This document shows positions 12,691 to 33,800 of a stretch of 64,000 nt of DNA, piece after piece. Under the pieces are notes generated by a model. That model was not told the DNA's origin and did not search any database. It worked only from the letters and a program-made list of their open reading frames with translations. Made by a program: the position numbers and the translations under genes. The stretch's first letter is position 1, and each line of letters starts with the position of its first letter. Location of the stretch: positions 47,501 through 111,500 of the forward strand of contig JAEMWC010000056.1 in the NCBI GenBank assembly GCA_016490735.1, written 5' to 3'. The DNA comes from Pachyseris speciosa. Taxonomy: Eukaryota > Cnidaria > Anthozoa > Scleractinia > Pachyseridae.

Positions 12691-13823
12691 GTAAGTATCA
12701 TCGTCACGTATCCTACAGGCGGACCCGGCGTTTGAAGTGGATTTATTTTCGCTTTCGCAAGCTCAAGGTGAGTAGTTTATTCAGTGATGAATAGTTCATT
12801 AAAATAATTTCCAGCTGGTCTTTCCTCACAGCCCCATACAATAATACTACTCTCGCGAACGGGGATTGATTTATGCCTGCATAATGCACCTATGCAAGGG
12901 ATCAATGTTAGGTTACGATCGGGGAGGACACGGGAAGGGGTGAGGACTTTGATAGGGCTTTGGTGAAAACTGAAACCAGTCCTGCTAGGATCCATTCAAC
13001 TGCAATCTTAATCCGATTATAAAATTGCGGCATTAAAAACATCGCTGCACAGAAAACCTAGTGCGACCTTCATTAGCATGGCACGGATTGTAAAGCCAGC
13101 AATGGATGTTGCCTTCATAGTCAAATTAACTTATTTATGAGGGACAACCAGAAATTGGATTAGGCGAAAGCCCCCCCCCCCGCGGGGGGGGAGGTACTCC
13201 CTTATATGGGCTATATAGGTATGTACGGCCCCAAAGGGGATGGTTTTTAAGCCATTTTGGTCTGAAATCGGGTTTCAATTTTAACCATTTCGGTCTGAAA
13301 TAGGGTATGGTTTGTGCGCTCTAGTCCTGAATTAAGTATATTTTTTAGAAGAAGCTACTTCTTTATCATTAGGCGATAAGACCATCAACAAAAGAGTCAC
13401 AAAAGCCCTTCTCAAATTATGTTTACGCTAACCAAGTGCGTGAAATAGGTCTGAAATAGGGTATCAAATGTTTGGTCAGGTCTGATATAGGGTAGGGAAA
13501 ATCACAGATTTTGGTCTGAAATAGGGTAAGGGTTTCAGGAAGCGGGCCACACACCCTCACCCAATTTTTCTGAGAGAGAATGGTATTTGTGGCATGAGAA
13601 TAGGTGAGAGAAATTACAAAGAATTTGTGGAATTTGACTTAATGTTTACTTTCTTACAATGACATCATAAAAGAGAATGAAAAGGAGGGTGCCGTAAGGG
13701 AGCAGAGGAGTCCTATTTGACTGTATTTCCAGTTAAATTCACCGTACAGTTGCAACGTGAATTGCCAGATCTTCTTGGTTAGACTCACCATACGTACCTG
13801 ATCAGACAACAAACAAATATAAC
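12516..13823. promoter_or_regulatory. Divergent intergenic/promoter region, ZFYVE26 (-) and SLC46 (+)
   Basis: About 1.3 kb separate the two start codons. A CACGTGAC E-box lies at 12651-12658, close to the ZFYVE26 side. The right half holds a dispersed repeat (13156-13556). Transcription starts cannot be placed from sequence alone. Confidence 0.55.
13156..13556. repeat. Dispersed repeat with internal GGTCTGAAATAGGGTA motifs
   Basis: It begins at a C9/G8 run followed by GAGGTACTCCCTTATATGGG and contains at least five copies of the motif GGTCTGAAATAGGGTA or close variants. I recognise the layout as a repeat common in coral genomes, but I cannot assign a class. It lies upstream of the SLC46 start. 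Confidence 0.5.
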
Positions 13824-16800
13824 ATGGAAGACAGCTCAAGCAGAAGAAGTCATAACAATGATCATAAAGCATGGATTAGTAATCCTCACAGACTCTTAAC
13901 GGTAGAAATTATCATATTTCTGTATGGCAGTGGTATTCTTTTAGAAATACCGGTCATTCAGCAGTATCTATACCATAAAGCCATGGAGGAGCTTGAAGTA
14001 ACTGAGGCAAATGAAACTGACACTATCTGCAATCCTAATTACAAGAACAGTTCTGAATACAGGTGAGTGTATTTGCTGGTCACTGAGAGAATGACTCGAT
14101 CTACACTATAATCTCAGCTGAAGCAAACGAATTGAGTTGGTGTTAGTTGATCTGGGCAGTTGATTCTGTCATTAGGCATTGGTATCCAGTGTTCCAGATA
14201 AGAGAGGGTCTCAGGTCAGCTACTTGACCTGACAAATCAATTTTAAAATAATTATATGATGAGGATACCTCAGAAATTAATGTGATCTGGTAGCTGAAGC
14301 CAGCGGGCATTACCCCTTAAATCTACCAAATCAAAGATTGAGCCCAAGCATTAGCAGCCAAGGACAGCTGTTCTGGCCTTGTTAGGCCTCATCAGCATGG
14401 CATAGCTAATGCTCAGGCTCAAGTAGCCACATATCAATAAAACAAGCAGTGAAAACGTAAAGCTTGTGGGATGCGGCTGGAGTGAGGTATCCTTGTCACT
14501 CCAGCCACATCCCACAAGCTTTACATTTCCACTGCTTAAAATTATATGATGGTTTGGTAACAGCAGTGGGAATTTGACCTGTTGGAATTCCTTAAAAATT
14601 TATCTGGAACCCTTGATATCTGTAATATTATTTGTAAAATCAAGTGTTTGGAGTGGGCTTTAGGGCAAGAGATTGCAGTGCCAGATATTCAGGAAGCAAA
14701 TTACCGATTATCTTGTTGTATCCAAAGACTTGTTAATTGCTCACTTACAGGCTAACTGTTGGGAGTAATTCATTGCATAGCATTTTCAAACTGAAATGAT
14801 TTTGCAAAAGCTGATCTAGCTGAAGAATGAAACAAAACTAAGCACCTTAATATAACTAATTTTGTTTCATTGCAGCACAGACCATAGGGTACAGGAGAAA
14901 GCTTCACGGTACATCTTGCTGTTCAGCATAGCTCTGACTGTTCCTGCAATGCTTATAGCTTGTTTCCTTGGTGCATGGTCTGATAAAAGAGGACGTAAAG
15001 GGCCTTTGGTGATAGCATCCATTGGAAGTTCACTGGCTTCCTTGATAATTCTGATTGCAATTAATTTGAAACTTCCCATTTACATCTTTATGATTGGTAT
15101 GTGCATTGGGAATGGCTTTGCGACCACTTACCAGTAATACAGGTTGAACAAAATACAGGTCAAACACTATGAAAACACCATTTTGTATCACATGTATATG
15201 GCCAAGCGTAACGTCAAGATAGTGGGATATTGGCCAAGTTATAATTTTTTTTTTTTGCATGTTTATGAACCAAGACGAAGTTGAGGTCCATAAACACGCA
15301 AAAAAAGAATGAGGCCAATTCCCTGCCATCTTGACCGAACAAACTTGGCTAATGAAGGATTTATGATGACTCAAAGGACGCTATTAAAAGACAGTAAAAT
15401 GCGGGACGAACAGGCTATCCCACGCAGTCAAGATGGCTCCATCTTGACCTTGCGGGTAGCCAATCACAACAGGAGAATTGATTCATCGTGACCGCTGAAA
15501 GAGCCTGTCGTATAATAAGATCACTTAATGAACAGTTTATGTACATATATAGGCTCTCAAAGAATCACTTGGTTTTAAAGATCTCCTGCACTAATATACC
15601 GCTATTATGTCAAAGTAGAACATAGTGTCAAAACATACCACGAAAACAGCAAGGCAAAGTTCCTACAGTCATTATTGGTATTACATTTGAGTGATTTATT
15701 TTCACAAAGTAACCATTTAATAGAAACAGCTCAACTTGGGACTCACTAAAGGGTGACCACTGCTTAATGGAGGTAAAAAAATATAGTAATTAAGGGAAGT
15801 AATTTTTGGGACTTTGACAACTGACCACTTAGTAGAGGGTGACTTCTTAATACAGTGCTGCTTGTTACAGCTTCAACAATATTTTTGTCTTTCTTATATT
15901 CTTGTAGCAAGTGGTATAGCAGGCCTGAGTGGGTATTACCCTACTGTGACATTAGCGATCCTAGCTTATGTTGGTGACACATCTAAACCTGAATCAAGAG
16001 CATTAAAGCTGGGTGTTCTAGAATCCATCACCTTTGTCTGTGGAACAATAGTCCAGTTTAGCAGTGGTGTGTGGATTAAGAACCATGGCTATGCTTCTGT
16101 TTACTTGGCGATATTGACAGTACATCTGCTGAATCTACTTTATGTGGTTATATTTCTGCCAGAATCATTACCTACAGAGCTGAAACAGAACACTGCCATT
16201 TGCTCCTGCGATAGTATCAAACCTATTGTTTTGGTTTACACTCGTAAGAGGGTTGGACGATGGGTTCTTTTCAGCCTTTTGGTTTGCGCAGTCCTGGTGT
16301 ATTTAGCTTCATTTGTGGTGCAAACGTTGTTAGTTCTTTATGGTAAAAGGGCTCCTCTCTGCTGGGGGGAGTCTTGCATAGGTTATTTTTCAGGAACATT
16401 GCTTCTTTCAAAAGCTGTGGGAGCTATTGTAGGAATCTTGTTATGTTCTCGGTTAGGAATCTCCAATTTTGGTGCCATCCAGCTTGGCTTGTTCTTCCTC
16501 ATGGCTTCCTTAGTAATGATTGGATTCTCCAGAACCACACTGGAAATGTTTCTAGGTACATTCCTTGTTTTCATATCAAATAAATTTCTTGTGCATATTT
16601 GATCTTAATATAATAGTTGTATATTTGTAATTTGATAGTCACTTAAACGTTCATTATTCAGAGAAGATGGGGGAAATGCTACACTTTGCCAAACAAACAC
16701 AACTTAACTTTTCAGACTTTTCACAACCACATGCCTCCCCTCAAAACCACTGCTTAGGAGACTATCTGCCCTTGGGTCTTCAACAGTGACAATCCTTAGC

Positions 16801-19800
16801 CTTAAATGAAAATAAAACAAGTGCCAATCATGATTATTTCAGCCTTCTGTGAACAGCTTGGCCATAATTTGAGTTTGATTTTGCAGCAACTGTACTTGGT
16901 TTCTTTAGTGGAGTTCCACAGCCCTGCATCAGAGCTGAAATGTCGAGACTAGTGAATGGAGAAGAGCAAGGTATGATGCTGTGAATCAGTCAATCAGGCA
17001 GTCGATTCAACAATCAATTTAATAGTCAGTCAATGAACCAATCAGTGAATCAGTCAACTAATCAGGTATCAGGTAGTCAATCAGTTTTTGTGCTTTAGAA
17101 ATTTATTTATTTAATTATTTTATTTTAATCAGTTAGTCATTCAATCCATTCAGCAATCAATAATAATCAGTGTAATAACATGTAATTCCTCAGAATATCA
17201 ATCTTCAGCTAGTCAGCCAACAAATCAAATTTAGTTCAGACAAATTTAAGTCAATCATTCTGCTCATTATTTCTAGCAATCTAACTTTGTGTTTGCAGCA
17301 GAATAAGTTGATGTTACAGTGTATCATATCAAAGGAGACCAATGCAGTTTTACGCATGAAAGAGTGCAACACCACATAGAAGTTTTCTGACTCATAATTG
17401 AAGGGTGTTCCACAAAAAGGGCGTATATCGCTTTTTTGCCTAAAAATTCAAATCCCTCTAAATTCATTCTGTTTTGGCATACAGACTAGTTATGGTGTCA
17501 GAAATGAAGTTCTGCACTTATTTTGTGATTTAAAGGCCTGGATTCAGCATTTTGCATATGAATTTTGCCTACAACTGGACCAACTCAAACAAAAGAAATT
17601 AATCATGCATCAGATCATTTTGTTTCTGTTTCTTGATCAAGTTTTGGGGAAAAGTCACATTAAGCTAATCCTTCGGATACTAGCTTTTTAACTGCAAAAT
17701 AAGTACAAAACTTCATTTCTGACACCATTTCTAGTTTATATGCTAAAGCAGAGTGAGTTTAGAGATACGTTTATTTTGGATTTTATGGCCAAAAAGTGAT
17801 ATACACCCCTTTTGCAGCTGAACGCCCTTCAATTTATGTTGTAAAAGTACTTGGAATGAGATTTTCCCACTTCTCAAATCTTTGACAATTATTTTTCTAT
17901 TCAAATTTGCTATTGATTTTTCTAGGTGCTCTGTTTGCTATTCTGGCCTCTCTAGAAAGCCTGTCAAACTTTAGCAGTCAACTTATTTTCAACCGTCTTT
18001 ATACATGGACTGTCACAAAACTCAAAGGAGAATTTGTTGGTGGAATAACCTTCTTTATCAATGCAGGCCTTCTATTGATTCCCATGGTCCTTACTGGGTA
18101 AGTACACTGTTTAGATTATTGTACAGTCGAACCTCGATTATAATAACCTTTATTTAAAGAGGGTAACACCTATTACTATGAAAGTATTCTCCCTAGTGGC
18201 CCTCTGTAAATCAACTCAACTCAAATCAAATGAAATCAAATCAAATGTTGGTTTTGGGGAGAGGGGAAAACCGGAGTACCCGGAGAAAAACCTCTCGAAG
18301 CAGAGTAGAGAACCAACAAAAGTTCTCAGCCCACTTATGACGCCAAGTCCAGGAATCGAACCCGGGCCACATTGGTGGAAGGCGAGCGCTCTCACCACTA
18401 CGCCAACCCTGCTCCCCCTGCTTATCTGGACTCGTGGGGACTGAGCTGAATAGTCTGGATAATCGTAAATATCAATAGTAATGAGCCAAAACTAAAACTG
18501 AATGACTGGACAAGTGGAGCATGAAATTTCACTCGGAAACAAAGAACACCTGATCTAATCATGCAGAGCTCAGTGAAATGTATTGCAGTAGTATGGCGTG
18601 TGTGAGCTCAAAATGCGTACAGTTTGAGCAGGAGTTTCATTACTTCATTTGAAGGGAAAAAGTTTTGCTGTGGATCTTAAATATGGCTAATTAATATTCA
18701 TGAAAAACTGGGACCAGCTAAGCAAGTCCGGATAATCGAAAAATCTGGATAATCGAGGTTCAACTGTATTAATAACTTGGTTTCTGCATTGTCATTCTGT
18801 TTTAGCACTTTTCAGCTCTTGTACCTTTATAGTGGTATCAGACAATTAATGCCTAATCATTGGGGAACAAGTCATGGAGTAGCCTGTGTAGCAAGCGTTT
18901 CTTTGGTGTTTCCGCCCCAATTTTTGCGGGCTCAAAACATACATGTAGAAAAAATTTTTCTTTGCTCAGAAACCCCACGGAAACACTTGCTACACAGGCT
19001 GGTCATGGAAATGGGTATTTTTACCCTGAATAGGTTACCATTGCAACAGTATAACCTGTTATAAACACCCCTAATATAACTAAAAAATGAGCTCGGTGAC
19101 CCATGTTACATGTATTGTCGTGTTATTGTCAGGAAATAATTAGTGTGCAAAGGATTCAGAGCCACCTTAAATTTTTAAAAAATTTAAGGTCGCTCTGAAT
19201 CTGCTCCTACATTTTTTTAACTTTGCAAAAATGTTTGATCTTATTACTTTTCAACAACAAACAATGGGGGTCTCTAACGGGTTATGGTAACCTATTAGTT
19301 GCAGGACTTGTTCCCTAATGATTAGGCATATTGGTAACACTGTAAAGGTAACAACTTAAAAAGAGTGGTAGTGATGATCCATCAAAGTACAAGAGCTGAA
19401 AAGTGCTAAAACTGGTTTGAACCACGTTAACCCAGGCACATTAACTCTCTTTGGCCAGCTGTATGAAGGGCTTACAGTGAACTTCTAGCTAAGAGACCTT
19501 ACAAAGCACATCATATGGGGGAATAATACATTCATATTCTCCTCCGAATGACTTTTTGTAATAGCAGCTGAGTTGTTCTCCATGCAAGTGGACTGCTTGA
19601 TGCTTTAATACTTATGATTGACATAAACACCATGAAGATTAGTTCACAGATAGTTGTTAATGTTTGTTCATGATGTTGCTATTTTCATCACCTACTTTGT
19701 TTCGTTGCTGAAGAGAATTAATGAGAAAATAGAATCAGTGTCAGACACTCTAGGATACCAGCTGCAGTGCTGTTATGGTGTATAGTAGGCTAGAAAACAC

Positions 19801-20157
19801 AAAAGAACTTACAACAATGCACAAGGTGATAGATTCTGGAAGGGGGCAATGGCCTTCTTGATGCACAAAATGTCTGAAGATCAACTCAACTTGTGAAACA
19901 ATCTGTCTATTTCATGCAAATTGATAAAACAAGACATTAAAGACATCAAGATGCATACAAAAAGCTCTAAATCACCTCTGAAGGAACCTACATTTTAGGG
20001 CTAATTTGCAGTGTGTTTTCCAAATGAATTATATTGCAGAATTTTATTTGTTTTGTTTTTTCTTCATTCTTTCTGTAGGATCATGCAATGTCATAGACCT
20101 TCCAGAAAACACAAGGAATTTCCACCACTTCTTGATAGTGAAAATCCAGTCTCATAA
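13824..20157 (+). CDS. SLC46-family major-facilitator transporter, complete, 6 exons, 480 aa
   Basis: Exons 13824-14062, 14876-15096, 15908-16555, 16887-16970, 17926-18097 and 20079-20157 all have GT-AG borders and consistent phase. They give 481 codons including TAA at 20155-20157. The SLC46 family includes the proton-coupled folate transporter (A1) and the lysosomal carrier A3. Visible features are TM1 at about residues 24-46, N-glycosylation sites N63-E-T and N75-S-S in the first luminal/extracellular loop, the MFS motif-A-like GAWSDKRGRK at residues 112-121, and a last hydrophobic stretch ending LLLIPMVLTG, followed by a short basic-then-polar tail ending ENPVS. Length fits the family (about 450-480 aa). 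The substrate and the particular paralogue cannot be told. It is divergent from ZFYVE26 and convergent with RAD51. Confidence 0.9.
14293..14541 (-). mobile_element. Hammerhead-bearing dispersed repeat, copy 1 (core mutated)
   Basis: This is an inverted-orientation relative of the repeat at 60015-60265; the two match over more than 130 bp with few differences. It also ends in an inverted repeat, TGTGGGATG...CATCCCACA, next to AAGCTTTAC. The minus strand carries a hammerhead fold at 14350-14410. It lies in SLC46 intron 1. Confidence 0.8.
14350..14410 (-). ncRNA. Degenerate type-I hammerhead ribozyme
   Basis: Read on the minus strand: ATTAGC, GCCATG, CTGATGA, stem II GGCC-TAACAA-GGCC, then AGAA where GAAA is required, CAGCTGTC, and the closing strand ending GCTAAT. 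The essential GAAA box is changed (the G12 position becomes A), and one stem-I pair is lost. The copy should therefore not self-cleave. Confidence 0.75.
15195..15355. repeat. Foldback sequence in SLC46 intron 2
   Basis: The arm around GTCAAGATAGTGGGATATTG and the near complement near 15311-15350 enclose a smaller hairpin (GTTTATGAACC...GGTCCATAAAC). It is probably a decayed MITE. It has no coding potential. Confidence 0.55.
17395..17833. mobile_element. Foldback MITE, ends ATTGAAGGGTGTTC
   Basis: The left end ATTGAAGGGTGTTCC and the right end GAACGCCCTTCAAT are inverted. The arms continue inwards through CAGAAATGAAGTTCTGCACT and its near complement at about 17700-17735. There is no open frame of interest. 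It is in SLC46 intron 4. Confidence 0.82.
18122..18768. mobile_element. TA-flanked pogo-like MITE, copy 2, split by a SINE
   Basis: It begins TA-CAGTCGAACCTCGATTA and ends CGAGGTTCAACTG-TA. The interior (GGGGACTGAGCTGAATAGTC and on) matches the 6362-6765 copy in reverse orientation. The SINE at 18142-18419 is inserted about 20 bp from the left end. It is in SLC46 intron 5. Confidence 0.85.
18142..18419 (-). mobile_element. tRNA-derived SINE inserted in the pogo-like MITE
   Basis: Read on the minus strand from about 18419: GGGGAGCAGGGTTGGCGTAG, then TGGTGAGAGC (A-box region TGGCGTAGTGG), and GGTTCGATTCC (perfect B box) near 18352-18362. The body is followed by an AAATC-type tail near 18220-18245. 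A sister copy lies at 24203-24384. Confidence 0.85.
18800..19418. mobile_element. Foldback element with nested hairpins
   Basis: The arm at 18801-18870 (TTTAGCACTTTTCAGCTCTT onwards, then AATGCCTAATCATTGGGGAA) is inverted at about 19305-19413. Inside are a second inverted pair (GTAGCCTGTGTAGCAAG...CTTGCTACACAGGCT, 18880-19006) and a hairpin (GATTCAGAGC...GCTCTGAATC, 19153-19201). A splice-like TTTTAG at 18805 belongs to the arm and is not taken as an exon. It is in SLC46 intron 5. Confidence 0.8.
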
Positions 20158-21606
20158 TATTTTTCTAGCAAGATGGACTAGTACTCAAGTTTACATACTG
20201 CCAGGGATGATTTCTGTAAATCGTTACTGACAGTACATCCTTCTTGAGTGATGTACATCTCAAAATAGCCACCTCATTTGAGCAATTCCTTAACGTGTAA
20301 TGTCAGATTTTTTTTCAAGTCAAATCAGTACATTTGAGACTCAGCACTGCTTCCCCTCAGGTGGTATTTCAGGCAGTCACTTGGTGGTGCAAGAGGTTTG
20401 ACATTACACATGTAAAATATTGCCTTATCTTAAAATTAATTTTCAATGTAAAAAACTCTCAAGTTCAATTCATAATTTTTCAGTGTTTGCAGTCAAACAT
20501 ACTGGTCAAGACAATCACAATTGATACTTTATTTTTACACAGAAATCAAAATAATGAATATAGTATGATGAAAAACATGTACAGCAATTACAGTGTACTT
20601 GATTATAATGATATTTAATTGTAAATATTGTATTTACAGACAAAACAGTACTGTTACTACATATAATTTTAGCGGTTTAATTTGCAGGACTTTCTTATGG
20701 CAAATGAAACTACATGTACAAATTTGTAGTTTTCTTTATACAATACTGGTATGTTTTGTTAGGTCTCCAGTGGTATTCTAGATAACTTTCAAAGTAAAGG
20801 GGTTAATGATGATTTTTAAGGTCAATAGGCATGTTTCTTTCAATCTAAATCTTTGTAAGTTTATCAGTGAAGGTGTTGGGTCAGGAATTAAGAAAAGCTA
20901 GCTCTATTGGGTTTTGGATCTGACTGACCTCGCACTAAACTGGAACACTACAGCACTCTACAAACTAAGGACTAGAGCAATGACTTACAGCTCATGTTTA
21001 GAGCAATAAAGAGTATTTGATTCTTTCAGTGAATTTAACATTGCTCTAATACTATTATATAAGTCAGGATTTTTCAAAAACAAGTTAATTCTCAAGTTCA
21101 AAACTGTGCCAGATGTTTCCATTTCCATTGTCATCATTCATTGCAGTGGTGATATTGTAAGAAAAGAGTTTGATTTAATTAAGTTCTAAAGTTCACAGTT
21201 GTTGATTGTGATTGGTTTTTTTTTTCTTTTTCCAATTTGGGATCCATTTTTCTTAGTGCTGTTTGGGTTCAAAATAAAAAATAATGGTTGTCATTGTGAC
21301 ATCAGTATTGGACGAATTATTGGTGGCAGTGTAAAAGTGCAAAATATTTGTTGAAATGTTGGGAAGTTGGTAGTGAGCTTTTGAAAGCAAGTTCTGATGC
21401 TTGCCTTTCAATGGTCATTGATACATTATCAGATCTGGCTATTGTAATTGAGTCACATGATTTAATCTGGCTATTGTAATTGAGTTAGATGATTTATCTT
21501 GTACCTCTACACTGTACATGACTATTAATGTATTTTTGGTGAACACTTCCAAATACTGCTATAATACATAAATTATTAATTTTGTAGGTTTTGGTCTCCT
21601 TTGTTG
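20158..21606. other. Convergent intergenic region and SLC46 3' UTR
   Basis: AT-rich sequence between the SLC46 stop and the RAD51 stop. An AATAAA at 21005-21010 is a possible poly(A) signal for SLC46. No conserved gene is visible. Small frames at 20334-20781 show no recognisable similarity. Confidence 0.6.
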
Positions 21607-30573
<8,967 letters not shown>

Positions 30574-30834
30574 AATATTTCCTCGAGAAATTATGCTTGC
30601 AATAGACGGAGAAAGTAATTTACTGCCACAAAATCTATTGAAGTGACGTTAAGTTTCACCTCAAAGGAACAAATTCGCTAATTTTACAAACAACCTTTGC
30701 GACTAACTTCAAACGCCAAAGATTTTGAACGAAAGCGGGAACTCTAAATAGCGTCATGTAAGTTAAACAAATTGTACCTCTTGACTTTGTCACGTGACTT
30801 AATTTTCATTTTCATAATTTTTTTCCTTTGGGGA
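30574..30834. promoter_or_regulatory. RAD51 5' flank with palindromic E-box
   Basis: This is the short segment between the RAD51 ATG and the 15-kb element. GTCACGTGAC at 30789-30798 is a perfect CACGTG palindrome that fits the CLEAR/USF-type E-box consensus. CCTTTGGGGA at 30825-30834 recurs at 45920-45929 on the far side of the element. Before the insertion this would have been part of a region shared with VPS54. Confidence 0.55.
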
Positions 30835-30878
30835 GGCATATAATTCATGTTAACACACATATAGTCACCCGGACATCC

Positions 30879-33800
30879 TTAGTATACCCTAGTATACACT
30901 TATAAACTCTAGTATACCCTTATGAACCCTAGTATACCCCTATATACCCTGGTATACCCCTATAAACCCTAGTATACCCTATATACCCTTCTTAAACACC
31001 TAGTATACTCCTATAAACCCCAAGTATACCCTAGCAAACCTGATATACCCTTATAAACCCTACTATACCTTTTAAACTGTAGTATACCCTTATAAACCCA
31101 AGTATACCTTGGCAAACCCTGGTATACCCTTATAAACCCTAGTATACCCTTTTAAACCCCTAGTATACCCTTATACACCCTAGTATACCCTAGTAAACCC
31201 TGGTATACTCCTATAAACCCTAGTATACCCTAGTAAAACCCTAGCATACTCCTATAAACCCAAGTATACCCAAGCAAACCCGGTATAACCCTTTAAACCC
31301 TAGTATCCCCTTTTAAACTCTAATACACCCTTATAAACCCAAGTACACCCTAGCAAACCCTGGTATACCCTTATAAACCCTAGTATACCCTAGTAAACCC
31401 TGGTATACTCCTATAAACCCTAGTATACCCTAGTAAACCCTAGCATACTCCTAAAACCCAAGTATACCCTAGCAAACTTGGTATACCTTATAAACCCTAG
31501 TATCCCCTTTTAAACTCTAAATTACCCTTATAAACCCAAGTACACCCTAGCAAACCCTGGTATACCCTTATAAACCCTAGTATCCCCTTTTAAACTCTAG
31601 TATACCCTTATAACCCTAGTATACCCTAGCAAACCCTGGTATACCCTTATAAACCCTAGTATACCTTATAAACCCTGGTATACCCTTATAAACCCTAGTA
31701 TACCCTATAAACCCTAGCATACTCCTATAAACCCTAGTATAACCCTTATAAACCCTAGCATACTCCTATAAACCCTAGTATACCCTAGCAAACCCTGGTA
31801 TACCTTTTAAACCCTTGTTTACCCTTTTTAAACTCTAGTATACCCTTATAAACCCTAGTATACCCTAGCAAACCCTGGTATACCCTTATAAACCCTAGTA
31901 TACCCTTATAAACCCTAGTATAGCCTTAAACACCCTAGTAAACCCTGGTATACTCCTATAAACCCAAGTATACCCTAAGCAAACCTTGGTACACCCTTAT
32001 AAACCCTAGTATACCCTTTTAAACTCCAGTATACCCTTATAAACCCAAGTATCCTAGCAACCCTGGATATACTTATAACCCTAGTATACCCTTCTAAATT
32101 CTAGTATACCCTTATAAACCCAAGTATACCCTAGCAAACCCTGGTATACCCTTATAAACCCTACTATACCTTTTAAACTCTAGTATATACCTTATAAACC
32201 CTAGCATACCCTTATAAACCCTATCATACTCCTATAAATCCTAGTATACCCTAGTAAACCCTAATATACCCTTATAAACCCTAATTTCCCCTGATACACC
32301 CCTGTATACCACTATGAACCCCAGTATACCCTAGTAACCCTGGTACACTCCTATAAACCCTAGTATACCCTAGTAAACCCTAGTATCTCCTATAAACCCA
32401 GTATACCCTAGCAAACCCTGGTATACCCTTATAAACCCTTGTTTACCCTTTTAAACTCTAGTATACCCTTATAAACCCAAGTATATCCTAGCAAACCCTG
32501 GTATACCCTTAAACCCTAGTATACCCTAGTATACCCTTATAAACCCCAGTATACCGTTGTAAACCCCAGTGTACCCTTATACACCCTAGTATACCCTAGT
32601 AATACCGTTGTAAACCCCAGTGTACCCTTATACACCTAGTATACCCTAGTAACCCTAGTATACTCCTATAAACCCTAGCATACCCTAGCAAACCCTGGTA
32701 TTACCCTTATAAACCTAGTATCCCCTTTAAACTCTAGTATACCCTTATAAACCAAGTATACCATAGCAAACCCTGGTATACCCTTTAAACCCTAGTATCC
32801 CCTAGTATACCCTAGTAACCCTGGTATACTCCTATAACCCTAGTATACCCTAGTAAACCCTTAGCATACTCCTATAAACCCAAGTATACCGAAGCAAACC
32901 CTGGTATACCCCTTATAAACCCTGTGTTACCCTTTTAAACTCTAGTATACCCTTATAAACCCAAGTATATTAGCAAACCCTGGTATACCCTTATAAACCC
33001 TAGTATACCCTGATATACCTTATAAACCCCAGTATACCGTTGTAAACCACAGTGTAACCTTATACACCCTAGCATATACCCTAGTAAACCCTAGTATACT
33101 CCTATAAACCTAGCATACCCTAGCAAACCCTGGTATACCCTTATAAACCCTAGCATCCCTAGTATACCCTAGTAAACCCTAGTATACTCTTAAACCCTAG
33201 CATACCCTAGCAAACCCTGGTATACCCTTATAAACCCTAGTATCCCCTTTTAAACTCTAGTATACCCTAATAAACCCAAGTATACCCTAGCAACCCTGGT
33301 ATACCCTTATAACCCTAGTATCCCCTAGTATACCCTAGTAAACCCTGGTATACTCCTATAACCCTAGTATACCCTAGTAAACCTAGCATACTCCTATAAA
33401 CCCAAGTATACCAAGCAAAACCTGGTATACCCTTATAAACCCTACAATACCCTTTTAAACTCTAGTATACCCTTTTAAACCCTAGTATACCCTTATAACC
33501 CTAGTATACTCCTATAAACCCTAGTATACCCTAGTAAACCCTAATATACCCTTATAAACCCTAAGTTCCCCTGATACACCCCTGTATACAACTATGAACC
33601 CCAGTATACCCTAGTAAACCCTGGTATACTCCTATAAACCCTAGTATACCCTAGTAAACCCTAGTATGCTCCTATAAACCCAAGTATACCCTAGCAAACC
33701 CAGGTATACCCTTATAAACCCAAGTATACCCTAGCAAACCTTGGTATACCCTTAAAAACCCTAGTATACTCTTTTAAACTCCAGTATACCTTATAAACCC

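Noticed and set aside
18806..19064. Possible last exon of SLC46 (GTFQLLYLYSG...)
   Set aside because: Phase fits, but the sequence is one arm of a foldback element (inverted near 19386-19413). The exon at 20079 fits the phase and gives a family-length protein.
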